From: Melampsora larici-populina 98AG31
Lineage: Eukaryota; Basidiomycota; Pucciniomycetes; Pucciniales; Melampsoraceae
Length of the DNA stretch: 64,000 nt
NCBI RefSeq assembly: GCF_000204055.1
Contig: NW_006768775.1
Span: 1,435,194 to 1,499,193, forward strand
Reading direction: 5' to 3'
The notes under the pieces are model-generated. The model was not told the DNA's origin, searched no databases, and saw only the letters and a list, made by a program, of their open reading frames with translations. Shown here in pieces: positions 33,129-46,415 of the stretch. Position 1 is the first letter of the stretch, and each line of letters starts with the position of its first letter. The translations under genes and the position numbers were made by a program.

Positions 33129-33681
33129 TGTTAGGCCATAACCCAACCTGACTATTGGAAGACAATATTCTGACCCAAATTCCCGCATGGTGCACCAAAA
33201 CTTTCAAAAAGTGAGTTTCATGGCCAATCCAGGATGTTATTAAATCATGTTCTTGATCTGTACCCCAAAGTCCTCATACCTTTCTCTGCCTGAATACATG
33301 CTCCAAGAGGTGACCACTCGACAAACACCTCCACCTCCACAACCCACAGGAGGTCAGAGATTTCCTCATATACCTAGCTCACCGCTCACCATGTCTTTAT
33401 CCTTGTAGCATGTTGATGTGCACATACAAAGGACTTTTCTTAGACCCTCAAAAGACCCTTCAAAGAGGTTCCACAACAGGCACATCTAACCCTTAGCCCA
33501 CCCTTATCAACTCAGACCTTTCAGTTGACCCTAGCTGTTGACAAAGAATTCTGCAAAGCCTATAAATACATCATTATTCACTGAGGGTGCTCAACAAGAA
33601 TCTCAGTCTAAATATGATCAAAAGACTTCAATATTTGTTTCAAAAATATCTGTGTGTGCATGCTGACGCGCTACAAGGACA
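33129..33681 (+). mobile_element. Solo or 3' LTR, about 553 bp
   Basis: It starts TGTTAGGCC directly after a purine-rich tract (GGGGGGCAGGCTGAGGGGAC), the layout of a polypurine tract and LTR start. A TATA box (CCTATAAATAC) lies about 430 bp in, at 33560, as in a U3/R boundary. The right end is set at ACA near 33679-33681. No reverse transcriptase or second LTR is in the neighbourhood, so it is a remnant. The end is uncertain. Confidence 0.45.
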
Positions 33682-33957
33682 TTGACACAGTGCCTTTCTT
33701 CAAAGCTATCAACGGTGCCATCCATCCCAGACGGATCTGATGATGATTTGGCAATACAGATTCTGGTTGAATTACCTCATCGACGTGATCAACCGAAGTT
33801 CTTAAATTTGAGTGAAATTAAAATTGTTGAAATCTTCCTGTCTCTTTCTTCAATATCGATCATTAGAATTTATTCAAGATTTTTGAGGTTCTGATATGGA
33901 TTGCGTTGCCCTATAGAGTAAGTTACCAGAAAAAAGTCGAATTGATGATTAACTTTC
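33682..33957. other. Left flank of the second MPC1 duplication unit
   Basis: From about 33797 this matches the region at 29590-29760 beside MPC1 copy A. The homology starts about 115 bp after the LTR end. Confidence 0.5.
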
Positions 33958-34694
33958 CTATGATCTGTCGATAAATTCAACATGGCAAATGAGAATGACC
34001 AACATGTAATGACTTATAAACCTTCCTCCTTGTATAGACTGTAAACTCAAATTAACCGCATGCTAAACCAGAAGAATTTCAAAAATCAGAATGAATTGTA
34101 ACTTCAGTGAATGATAAAGCACGCAATGATGGATAAATTGACTAATTAGACTAACACAAGCAAATAATAGATAATTCCTGGGTTGAACTTTCCAAGCAAA
34201 TCGCATGAAAGAAATCGAAACAGCACCAAGAGCTGTAGTCCTATGAAATGAAAAGATATTTCAATGTCAATATGTGATCGATTGAAGTTAAAATCATATA
34301 TCTTACATTGGACCACTGATGATTTCTGGATCTTTGGATAAATCGGCAAAGGCAGCGATAGGTAAACCCCAATTTGCTACTGGTCCCCAGCTAAACACAA
34401 AACAAGGTATTTTTTACTAAGTCATCTTATCATCATCCAATAGCTTTATCCCGATTATTCTGGTTATATGCTTGGTCATTTGGCCACGACTCAAATGAAC
34501 CATGTTTCGGTGACAAGGGAAAATAGATATGTATACAAAGACCTACAAATGAGTACCTATTATCGAAAAAAAGACAAAAAGGTTAGATCATGGTTTAAAG
34601 TTTGATAAGAAGAGCAAGATAAATGAAATATGAACTTACTAAAGAAATATTGACGTCCAGCTGGACTTTTCAACCAATTCACAAAGGTGGCCAT
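33958..34694 (-). CDS. MPC1: Mitochondrial pyruvate carrier subunit, MPC1 type, copy B, 112 aa, five exons
   Basis: Exons in transcription order: 34694-34640, 34556-34547, 34390-34307, 34240-34156 and 34062-33958. The first four exons have exactly the same lengths as in copy A (55, 10, 84 and 85 nt), including the 10-nt microexon GTACTCATTT. The protein keeps [47 protein letters not shown] and [18 protein letters not shown]. Differences from A include Ala-to-Thr at residue 3, AVSISF for AYSICF, and a different, longer C-terminus ([20 protein letters not shown]). No inactivating lesion was found. The two genes form a tandem pair from a segmental duplication that spans the gene and several hundred bases around it. 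Both are likely functional; specialisation is only a possibility. Confidence 0.92.
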
Positions 34695-35570
34695 TTTTGT
34701 AATTCAAAGTGTGTTTGTTCTTTATGTTGTATGCAATCAGCTCCAATCCAATCGAATTGGTTTGGTATGTCTCGTGAAATTCTAAATTCTGTCGATGATG
34801 GCGAGAAGTTAAATGGATATGGATATGGGTATGGGTATGAGGGGGGGAAACTAATGATTGGGGTAAGATTGAAAACAGACTTTGAAGTTCCAATCATGTC
34901 CAACATAGATCCGTTATCTCAACTGGTTTCAAACTTCAAATGTGGTGGTCATGTTCAACATAAAAATCAAGAGCTCGATTAGCGCGCACTCATATATGTT
35001 TTCATCAAATAATGAAGCTTGGAATAATAAGGTCTTATCCTGAAGGGTCAATTTTCTACTAAAAATGGTCTTGATTTAAATTGAAAGCTTCAGTGGTCAC
35101 TCTACAGTCTTTGATAAGAGTGCAGTAAACTCAAATGAAAAATGAAGACATCATAACACACAATATGATCTTCGTAATATTGATCATATTTGATTCTTTG
35201 AAAATCAAGCCTAAGAAGGAACCAATGGGAGACAGTTTTATGATTGTCTGTTTATGAAAAGTCCTTCACTTGATTCCACATGGCAGACGATTTGCACCTG
35301 TGCCTTGTTTATAAATTATTTTATAGGTCAACCGTGACACCCATTGCAACACAATGACTAAATCATGACATCACAAGATGGTGAAATATTGACTGAAATG
35401 TGGGGTTGACACATTTTTTTGAGAATCAATGAGCTTTTGGTGAAGTGGTATGAGCCATGGTCCATCGCGGATTTGCTTATGCGATTTCCTGACATAGGAA
35501 ATCTTACTAAAAATCAAGCACAGCAAGTAGATATTGTCGTTCGGGTCTAACAAAATCAAACTTTGTAAGA
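34695..35570. other. Upstream region of MPC1 copy B and spacer
   Basis: Homology to the upstream region of copy A extends to about 34850 (GATGATGGCGAGAAGTT and a GGATATGGGTATGGG-like run) and then stops. The rest holds no recognised gene. Confidence 0.4.
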
Positions 35571-36445
35571 GTGCTGCTTGGAATTGACCAACTCTCACGT
35601 GTCGCCAACGTTTTACAGCACATGAGGTGTAGTCTTGAAGGCTTTGTAACGTTCGAGCTGTACGACTTTCGATTCCTGAAGTTTATCAAGTCGATTTCAG
35701 CGCACCTCTTCCACCTGATGGTATGCGCGGCAGACTTCTGTCATAGAGTCAAGGTTGGGTTGGAAACCGGATATGGGCGGCGGGCGTCAGAGCATAATGT
35801 TCAGCACACCTCCTCCATGGGGTTCAGAGCATCAATCAATTATCTTGCACGAGAGCAGGGGCCGGAGGCGGCCGAGGTTCAGAGGGGTGACTTTGTTCTT
35901 GGCTGGACGGTGCCTCCACTGAGTTTTTCCATATCTGGCCAGCTATTCAAATCCAAAGTATTTACCGCATCGAGCTCAGAATGATGGGCAACTCGACAGG
36001 CCGGCGGCCGCTCTTGCCATATTCATCGTTCGCGCACCCAGGCATATCTACAGCCGGCATCGTTTCTGGCAAACCTACACATCCAATTGTTGAAGATTTT
36101 ATGCAACCTCTTCGCCGACTTACTGATGCGACGATGTCTTCCTACACAATGGATGTCAAGATGAGCGTTTTTGGCAAAATGCCTCTAGATGCCGACAAAG
36201 CGATAAATGGCAAATTGGGAGAGGTCGCCACATTATTTCTCGTAAACCTCCCTGATTTTTTGTTCTTGCACTTTGCGCTGGACTTTTTGTTTCCTGCTGC
36301 TCTATCCTCTCACTTCTTTTGTCTATTGCGGCTCACCTGTGGTGATTTGTGCATTGTCTGCCAACTCCTCATTGACAAATCTGTCATCAAAGACTTCGAT
36401 TTCACTTGTTTTGTTAATTCTTTGTTGAACTCTCGAAGCTTCTGA
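35571..36445 (+). other. Open frames of uncertain status
   Basis: Two overlapping plus-strand frames (35571-35984 and 35981-36445) are open with coding-like stretches, such as PIVEDFMQPLRRLTDATMSS around 36080-36140, and a donor-like GAGGTCGCC near 36222. No domain or signal peptide was recognised and no splice model could be fixed. It may be a real lineage-specific gene or the leader of the gene that follows. Confidence 0.25.
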
Positions 36446-36658
36446 GGAAGAACAAAAGCCGACTCTCTCATCCTGAATCAATCGTTGCTCTGCTGGCAGA
36501 AGCGTTTACCTCTTTTGTACCTTGAGCTTTCATATTCCTCGTTTGTTCTCCAAAATAATTTCTTTAAAGACACATCCACATAAATTCAAGCCCAATTTCG
36601 GGAAAAAGAGCCTCTTATTATTCTTCATCGCTTAGAATTCATCACTTTAATCAGCAAG

Positions 36659-38709
36659 ATGGACTTTGATCCTATTACGGATCTATCATGGTCCACAGAT
36701 GCACTCAAACAGGCATCTTCCGAATCCTACAGTTCAGTGACTTTCATGGACAATTTGAGCAATGATTTGATGCACGGGAGTACGTTTTCAGACTTTTCAA
36801 TGCTCGCACGACTGCGTCATTCATTGACTGAATGGGACTGTGTTGCTTTCGCTTTGTTTCAGATTCGCTTGATCATGGCTTCTTTCAAGGCTCAACGTTT
36901 TTGGGTCGAACAGATATGCTCGGGGATCACGGGTCAATGTCCAATCCTTTCATGCCGTCGGCACACGATTCCTTATTAACGGAAGACGCGATTTCATCGG
37001 GAAGCGATAATTCAGGCTTACAATATTCTGCACCTCAATTGGCGATCGGAGAAGGCGAGTTTGATAAATTCTTGGACGACCCATTTCCAGACATCGATCT
37101 CGATCCGCCCTCACCAGGTTTCTCTAGCACCACCGCCTTCATTGACCCCTGGAGGGCTTCTACTCCTACTGCTCAATTGGATCGGCCATTCAAGCTAGTT
37201 GGTCGAAACAATATCAGCTTCTCCCCAAAATCATCATCAGACGCTTCTCCCCGAGCTGCGCTCGTTAATCCATTCCTCCAAAACTTTACTTCAACTACTT
37301 GTAACCCAGTCGACGTTGCTTCAGTCTCTCCCGCGCATTCCTCTCTGGAAGAGATTGCCACTCCGACCCAACCCAACCCCCTCTTCCAATCCCCAACCAA
37401 TCCTCGTCGTTTGACAGCATTTCCACCTTCTCCGACTACGCCCACAAAACCCCGAACCTCCAAAGCCAAGTCTCCGCGGACGAAGACAAAGGACGCAAGG
37501 TCGCCGGCCCTCAAGAAGCGTAAAAAATCTCGCTCAACAGATGATATTCTTGAAGAACATAGCATTCCATCCTCCAATCAGAACACAAATTCACCGATCA
37601 AAGTGACTGGTTCACCGAGCCATATTGGCCGCAATCAAGACTCGTGGGCAAAGCCGGGGTCTATCCAAACAACACAAGAGTCTGGACTCTTTAATTCACG
37701 CCAATTTTCCGCTGGTGCGGGAGCTACCTCTTCAATCGACCTTAATTCACTTCTACAATCACCAACAGGATACGATCCGTCCATAAGCCATAGGTCTTCC
37801 GACTCTTGCATGCCAGATGTTTCTTCTTCGCTGCGCAATTTCAACTTGTTTCCTCAATTGCCAACTTCGCAGGATATCAATTCTTGGCCTCTCAATTTGG
37901 GATTCCAAGAAAACTCGACCCCATATTCAAATCATTTACATGATAATAATATATTCTCTTCTGGGATGACTTCATCCTTCGATACCTCATTAAACATCGA
38001 CAAACCATCCACGCAGCTACCTGAAGGTCTTCGCCCTTTCTCTTCAGCTTTTGATTCGAATTCCTTCATAAAGAACTTCACAGATCAATCCCTAGCACCC
38101 TCTATCCATTCTTCCCTCTTACCTTCTCCTCATATCCAGACCTCCTATAATGAGAAAAAGGCCGACTCACCCTCAGTTTTAATGTCACAATCTCGTTCAG
38201 ATCCAGAGGTTTATCAGCAAACTTTTGGCAAATCGAACTTTTCACAAGATCGTGCTAGCCTTCCGACGTCCCGGTCGCCCGATTCTCTATTGAGCGGTGT
38301 TCTGAATCACTTTGAGCACAGGGTGAATTTTATGGCTAATTTTTCTCTCGCGTCCGGTGGATTTTTCTCTGGTAATCAGACCTCTTTCCAACCAAAACCA
38401 ATGCCCACAACGGCCGGACCGTCCACTACCATCTCGCGAAGTCCTGTCACACCCTCGAACCCATCTTCAACCCAGAAGAGCACTTCCGAACTGACATTGG
38501 CCCGATCACCTTCTCCCTCTAAGCCATCTATTGGTGCAAAGCATACTCCAACCCGACCCAAACCTTTGGAGTCTGTGTTTGTCAATTTCACCCCTAAAGA
38601 TTCCCAAAAGCTGTTGAGCGGAGTGGCACCGAGCGGAAGTTCTAAACGTAAAAGGTCCTCTCAAGTGCAACCCTCAACACCTTCTAAAAGACGGATCGCC
38701 GCCGTTTGA
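36659..38709 (+). CDS. Large disordered, basic nuclear-type protein of unknown function, 655 aa, two exons
   Basis: Exons are 36659-36779 and 36863-38709 with an 83-nt intron; the frame is kept. The protein is dominated by Ser, Pro, Asn and Thr, with an acidic N-terminal part (FDKFLDDPFPDIDLDPP). A basic Pro/Lys patch follows at about 250-275 (TPTKPRTSKAKSPRTKTKDA, then KKRKKSR), a plausible nuclear-localisation signal. The C-terminus has a compact conserved-looking block, VFVNFTPKDSQKLLSGVAPS, followed by GSSKRKRSS and a second basic cluster, PSKRRIAAV. This recalls short C-terminal motifs of fungal transcriptional regulators, but I could not assign a family. No DNA-binding fold is visible. 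A role in transcription is only inferred from composition. Confidence 0.8.
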
Positions 38710-39537
38710 AATATCTTTGACCTAATAATCACTATGTAAGTTGATGATTTTATGATCTTAGACTCATGACATGATCTGATTGTGCTCTTTCTGGTTTGAC
38801 ATAGATCTCTTGTCAATTTCGAGCTCTTGAAAAGCAATTCCCTAGCTACTTTTAATTATATTTCCATCTTTTAGTATACATTTTCACTCACTGATACAAT
38901 TGTCTATAGGCAAATAATCACTTATCTTCTTGCCAAATCTATTCTTATTGTGTCTTCTTTCATCACTTTCTCTCATTGTTCTTGATTTCTTGTTTCTATC
39001 TCTTGGGTTTTGGATATTCGGGTGAAATGAAGTACTTAATCCGTTTCTCAATCTCCAACTGCAGAAGGTGCATGTGGTCCATAATTCTTTTAAACAAATC
39101 TCTTGCACTTTTGCTTTGGATTGGTCTCGAAGTGTAAGACCCAAGGTTGAGGAGATCTCAAGATCGGTTCCTCCTCAGAATTCAAATACAAGTTCTGATA
39201 AGTATGATTTCAGAATTGTCCGAGGGTGTGCAATCTGCTTCATAAATATTCACGTCCAATAGATTTTCGTGCTTTTTGTTTTATACTTTCCCCCAGTGCT
39301 GACTAGTGAAAGTTCATAACAGGTTTAGCCTTTGAACCCTTGAAGTGTTACTCACTATACACTCGATCAGAAATCAAGCAAGACGATGTTTCAGTGCATG
39401 TATAAAAGTGAACAAGTAACAGGCAATCTTAACGAAGAAAGGTGTGAACTCTGATAGCATAATACATATCCACAAAATATTTTGAAATCGACCTAAAAGG
39501 CCACCTCCCCAGTATCTCCATATATCTCATCCAGTCA
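38710..39537. other. Spacer between convergent genes
   Basis: This holds the 3' flanks of the plus-strand unknown gene and the minus-strand DAHP synthase gene. No further gene was recognised. Confidence 0.5.
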
Positions 39538-41248
<1,711 letters not shown>

Positions 41249-42370
41249 GAGTAACATTTGAAGTGGTAAAGATGAAGTATCTTATGAGGTTTTTGATTTC
41301 TTATTTCAAACGGAGTCGGACGTCTTTTTGTATATCTTTGATCTTGTTGGGTATCTTTATAGTTTGAGAAACGGATGGTGAATTTGAATAGATTGAGATC
41401 AGCTACATATGTTGGTGGTGGAAAGAAAAAAAGTTTGGGAAACCAATATAGGGGTTCTCAAAGTAGACCCGGTTTGTAAAAACCCGGTTGACCCAGTTGA
41501 CTTTTTGGCTGTGATCTGTCAAAAAATGTCAACTCGATACACAAGGTTACTGCCAAAAAGCAACCGGGTCAACTGGGTTTTCTTGAAACCGGGCCAACTT
41601 TGAGAACCCCTAATTTGAAAACATTGGATGACTGCGGACTGCGCTCTAGATTGGTGTTGCGCTTTATTTCAACAAATTGGTTGAAGGTCCCACAGTTTTT
41701 TTTGCCTTATCTGAACTTTGAAGTCCTTGTGATAAATAAACAAAACAAGTTTAAGACATCTTTCACTCGAGAGGAAGTGGCACGCCATATTAAATGATAA
41801 AATCTTGCGAAAAGGAATAAAGTTGTAAGAAAGGAAAGGTATCAATTTTGTTCCAATGCAGGACAAGATACATAGTGTCTGATCATTTCATTGCAACCCA
41901 CACAATTGTGGAAGAAAGAAAGGTGAATGTTTAGAAAGACAAGCATAGAGGTAGAAAATCCAAACAGTCTCAACCTATCTGTGATGTTTGATGGGCCATG
42001 GATGATGGCTTTGAAAATGCTGTTATCTATGTTTCACAAAGATGTTACTGGGATGTCAAGTTCAACGTGAAACTGATCTGGCTATGTCACTAGGCTCTCA
42101 CATATATTCATAGGTACAAAAAAAATCAAACTGTTCATCATCCTCACGACCCGTCGCACAACAAATTTTCAAAAAAAAGTCAACAGGATAGCAATCCTGT
42201 GTTCGGAAACCCCAAAGGACTCTTGGTTCAAACGACACACATAGGCTTTATCGGTCTGTTCTTCCTCATCAAACCAATCATGAATTCAATTTCTATACCA
42301 GAAAGATATGGTCATCAAAACTCATAAGATTCAAACATTTTCAATCCTCAGTCAACCCCTCAAAAACAGG
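41249..42370. other. Divergent promoter region with a MITE
   Basis: Spacer between the minus-strand DAHP synthase and the plus-strand TSR2-like gene. It includes the MITE at 41451-41610. No other gene was recognised. Confidence 0.5.
41451..41610. mobile_element. 160-bp Stowaway/Tc1-mariner-like MITE, copy 2, TA target duplication
   Basis: Inverted ends GGGGTTCTCAAAGT...ACTTTGAGAACCCC are flanked by TA on both sides (41449-41450 and 41611-41612). The inner words ACCCGGTTGACCCAGTTGAC and GCAACCGGGTCAACTGGG pair. Length is exactly that of the copy at 23694-23853; the sequences differ at a modest number of positions. Confidence 0.88.
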
Positions 42371-42979
42371 ATGGAAAATCAAGATAATACACCGATCTCA
42401 GAACCACCAAGTTATTTAGTACCATTTGCACGATCAGTTCTTTCAGTTTTATCAATTTGGCCAGCTTTAGAATTATCATTTGAACATTCATCAAGACGAT
42501 CTGAAAAGGATGAATTAATATCCGAACTAGCAAGTGAACTGGTTGGAGCATTTCTAGATGGTGAACCTACAAAATTACCTTTGAATGAAGAACTTGAAGA
42601 TTTTTTACTCGCTTGGTGTTTTGGTACATTAGATGTAAGGATAGAAGATGATTCAGAAGTATCGGTGGTTAAGGAACTTCTTGGGGTTTGGAAAGAGTGG
42701 GATCAGTGGACTGGAACGGTTCAGGAGGCTTATGAGGCTGAAGGAACTCTTATTTATCGGATTGAAAAACAGGCTGAACGGAAAAGGATTAGTGGAGCTC
42801 GCGTTCAAGCTACGGTGGTTGATGAGGGAGCAGTAGAGAGTGGAGAGAGTGATGATGATGATGATGATCAAATGGATGTGGAACCGGCTCAGAATCAACC
42901 TGCGCGATCTCGACCCAAGAGCCCGGTGGTAGACGAAGACGGATTCACTTTGGTCACCAAACATTCACACCCGCGTTAA
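42371..42979 (+). CDS. TSR2: TSR2-like pre-rRNA-processing protein, 202 aa, single exon
   Basis: TSR2 proteins help deliver Rps26 and support 20S pre-rRNA processing in small-subunit assembly. The N-terminal helical domain has the family pattern FARSVLSVLSIWPALELSFE, then LNEELEDFLLAWCFGTLDVR and VVKELLGVWKEWDQ. An acidic stretch (SGESDDDDDDQMDVEP) and the conserved C-terminal end DEDGFTLVTKHSHPR follow. The start at 42371 is preferred because family members have short N-termini; an in-frame ATG at 42308 would add 21 residues of basic leader-like sequence. The acidic tail before the DGFTLV end is typical. Confidence 0.85.
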   Translation: MENQDNTPISEPPSYLVPFARSVLSVLSIWPALELSFEHSSRRSEKDELISELASELVGAFLDGEPTKLPLNEELEDFLLAWCFGTLDVRIEDDSEVSVVKELLGVWKEWDQWTGTVQEAYEAEGTLIYRIEKQAERKRISGARVQATVVDEGAVESGESDDDDDDQMDVEPAQNQPARSRPKSPVVDEDGFTLVTKHSHPR

Positions 42980-43999
42980 ATTTTATCTTCCTTTGCCAAG
43001 GAACTATTATCTAATCAGTTATCTCATCTCCTTGAGCTGGGATCGAAAAATGTATCATCGGGTGATATCAGTTTACGGTCTTATATGAATCTTCAAGAAA
43101 CGGTTTATTAATCCTATTCATCAACCGAAATCAATATACTTTTCAATTCTTTGTCTCATGAATTCTGACCGTTACATGAGTATTTTCGAATCCTTCAATC
43201 TAAAAGTTTCTTCAATGATAACTTCCGCAATCAAAAGCTCTACGAAACCAAGATCAATTTTACAATGTACATCAAAAGATGGTTTCTTGACCAATCGCAA
43301 TTCACGACCACCTACATCTTTCTTTCGTTGGTAAAGTATTCCGGTCAACACTTAAGGGCCGGATAAACTTGAAAGCTGGAGTAAAGATCCTATGACGCAT
43401 TTGCCGCGAATGTCATGACCTTTTATTAGATTATTATGAATACCAATTGATTGTGAATAAGATATCAAACATGAGAGGTTGTTTTATATGCTCCTAAAAG
43501 AGCGCAACATCTTTTGTGTCCATTTGAGAAAACAAAGTTCAAGGAGTGAAGGAGTGACTGTTAGAAGGGAAACATCAATCAAGCTCTTTCAAATACCTAC
43601 TCCATATAAGCATAACTTGCTCATGGTATTTAAAGAGGAATTCCAGTGTACCTACTATGAGAGTACACTTCTGAATTTTCTGGACACCTTTGGATCAGCA
43701 GCGATCACTTTCAGCAGTCACTGGCTAGATCGTCTTATCAGAGTAACTGATACCTAGTTGTAACTTGATGATTGATGAGAAATTGTAGCAATTTGTAGAG
43801 TGAGATGAGGATATTTACTATATAAGCTCGGTTGCTATGTCACGTGCCCAAGAAGTGATGCTGATAAGAATATATGTTAAGGTTGAGTGAGTGACTTCTG
43901 TAATTTCAACTTTTCAATTTGAGTTTCTCTTTTGACTTTGAAATCCAAACTATATCACTTCACTTTTACTTTCACTTTTACTTTATCAAAAGCTTGGTC
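42980..43999. other. Spacer and promoter of the J-domain gene
   Basis: A plus-strand frame at 43479-43757 has no recognised domain and is not called. A run of CACTTTTACTTTCACTTTTA lies at about 43960-43985 just before the next start codon, like pyrimidine-rich fungal leaders. Confidence 0.4.
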
Positions 44000-45817
44000 A
44001 TGAGTCAAACTATCATCACTTCAAGACTCAGAGAACCTTATGGTAAGATAAACCCACATCGATTCACAACCAACCAAAACCTCACCAGATAACTAACTCA
44101 AACTGATTCTTTTTTGCATCATTAAAGTGGCAGTCACATGTGCTCATTGTAAAGCCACACTCGAATACTTACCACCCCCAAAACCCACATCATACTTAAT
44201 CCAATGTTCACAATGTTCAAAAACGTTTTCACCACCTGGTTCATCAAATCCTACTTCTACTTCAACTCCTCCTAAACCTAATCCCACTACCAAAAAAAGT
44301 GGTAGTAGAAGGATCGGGACAGATGAAAGACCATTGGAAACTGAGTTTTATGATGTACTTGGAATTAGTCCTCAAGCTACTAGTGGGGAAATTAAATCGG
44401 CTTATAGAAGACTTGCACTCAAGATGCATCCGGATAAGAACCCTGATGATCCTACGGCTGAAGATAAGTTTAAAACAGTTGAGTGTTGAAAGGATTGAAT
44501 GAATTTTTCATAAGAAGATCACTTGGTTTTTTCGATTTGGTTTTAAGTTTTGTGTTCTTTTTTTTCTTTTTGGATTGAATTTTTTTTTCTAGTTAGCTAG
44601 GGCTTATAATACACTTTCGGATCCTGCTTTGAGGAAAAAGTATAATGAGTTTGGTAAACAACAAGATATTGAAGAAGGATTTGTGGATCCTGAAGCCGTT
44701 TTTTCTACGTATGTGAACTTGAACTTTGATGTGTTGAATGAGAATCGAACTGATCAGTTGAAATCTATCACATCGATTCAGGTTGTTTGGTGGTGAAAGG
44801 TTTCAAGATATAATTGGTACTATCTCACTTGGACAAGAAATGAAGACAGCCTTACAAAAAGAATCAGAAGAAGAAGAGATTGAAGGAAGTAATGAAACCC
44901 AACTAGTATCCAAATCGACTCCATCCGTCTCACCCCCCAAACCGATTTCGAAAAGTACCAAAGCAAACCTTACAGCCGAACAGAAAGCCAAGAAAGCAGA
45001 ACTAGCTCAAAAAGAATCGGCCGAACGTGCAAGAGTGAGAGAACTGAGAGTCAGCCATCTAGCGGAAGTTTTAACCAAAAAATTATACTTGTATACTGAA
45101 CAAGCAGATCAAGAAGTAGATGAACAGATCATCAATAGTGTACGGATGATATGGACGATTGAAAAAGAGATGTTAGCAGAAGAAAGTTTCGGACCTGAAT
45201 TACTACGTACGGTGGGACAAGTGTATGTTGCGAAATCGAAACGATACTTATCAGCCACTACATCAGGAGGATGGGGAGGAGTAGGGTTAGTAGGTGGATG
45301 GATCCATAGTGCTAAATCTACAGCACATGTGTTTTCGGAAACTGTAGGAGCTGTTCGAGCTGCTTATGATGTTAAAGCAGTTTTTGATGAGATTGCAAAA
45401 GCTGAAGCGGAAGGTGGAACAGGTATGACAGAAGAAAGGAAAAAGGAATTGGAAGAAGAAGCTGCAAGGAAAGGATTGAGAGCTTTGTTTAAAGGTGCAA
45501 AGTTGGAAGTCGAAAGTGTTATTAGAGAAGTTTGTGATAGGATACTTGAAGATCCTGGTTTATCACGTGAACAAGCTAGGAAAAGAGCTGTTGCATTAGG
45601 TTAGTTGAAGTCTTTTTTCAAACAAACAAGAAAAATCTAAATTGAAATTTAACTTTTTTGTTGGTTCTCTTTTTGTGATTTAGAAATTCTTGGTTCTGTT
45701 TATGAAACTGCTCAAAATAAAAATGGTGAAGATCCACTTGGACTTGAAAGTGGTTATGTAAAAGTAGATAAAAAGAAACCTACGAGCACTACAACTACCA
45801 GTACACCTAAAGCCTAA
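44000..45817 (+). CDS. J-domain (HSP40) co-chaperone with zinc-finger-like head and DnaJ-X-type C-terminus, 486 aa, five exons
   Basis: Exons: 44000-44042, 44128-44477, 44593-44708, 44782-45599 and 45684-45817; all junctions keep frame. The N-terminus has two CxxC pairs (CAHC at about 19-22 and CSQC at about 41-44) resembling an LSD1-type zinc ribbon. A J domain follows, with [25 protein letters not shown] (the HPD tripeptide that stimulates Hsp70) and [17 protein letters not shown]. Next come a Lys/Glu-rich linker ([20 protein letters not shown]) and a helical C-terminal domain like that of yeast CAJ1/DJP1 (DnaJ-X). Location is probably cytosolic; DJP1 relatives act in peroxisomal import, which cannot be assumed here. 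The zinc-ribbon head is an addition to the simplest CAJ1 layout. Confidence 0.9.
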
Positions 45818-46415
45818 ATCACACAAAAAAAATCATGTTCTGTTTGATATTATTTGTATTGCTTTGTTTTAATGGTTTTTTTGAATTATACTCTAGAATA
45901 GATGTATATTGGAGTTTTTTTTCATCATTGTTTGATTTTTTTTCATTTATTTTGGATTTAATGATTTGTAAGAAAACATTTTTGTTTCTCTTTTATATAT
46001 GATCAATCATAGCACTAATAGATACTATTGGGTCTGATTGGAAGTAAGGCTTATGTGGTTTTGAGTTGGGTTTGTTATCATTGGAACAAGCATTTTTGCC
46101 TACTGCTGCCTTTGAGGTGAAAGTTTGAGAACATCAAGTTCAGGTCACTGCTGTTCACTGCAACCTTGAGCATTTCATTGGAATCACTTCTCTATTTGGT
46201 TACTAGCATATTTCCAGGTTGACATCCCTCGATTTGAGCATCCGATCAGCTGATCAAATGTTAATATCGAAATCGAATGACAACTTGAAACCCCGATTTC
46301 AAAAAATTAGTTTTCCACAACTTCCTCAACAAAAAGAAGGACAGCCTACAACAAAGACCCACAACAACCACAACAACCACAACCACAAGAACATTCAAAA
46401 GTAGTACCATCTCAA
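45818..46415. other. Spacer before tyrosyl-tRNA synthetase
   Basis: No separate gene was recognised. An ACAACCACAACCACAAC tract occurs at about 46360-46385, just upstream of the start codon, a likely 5' leader. Confidence 0.4.
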
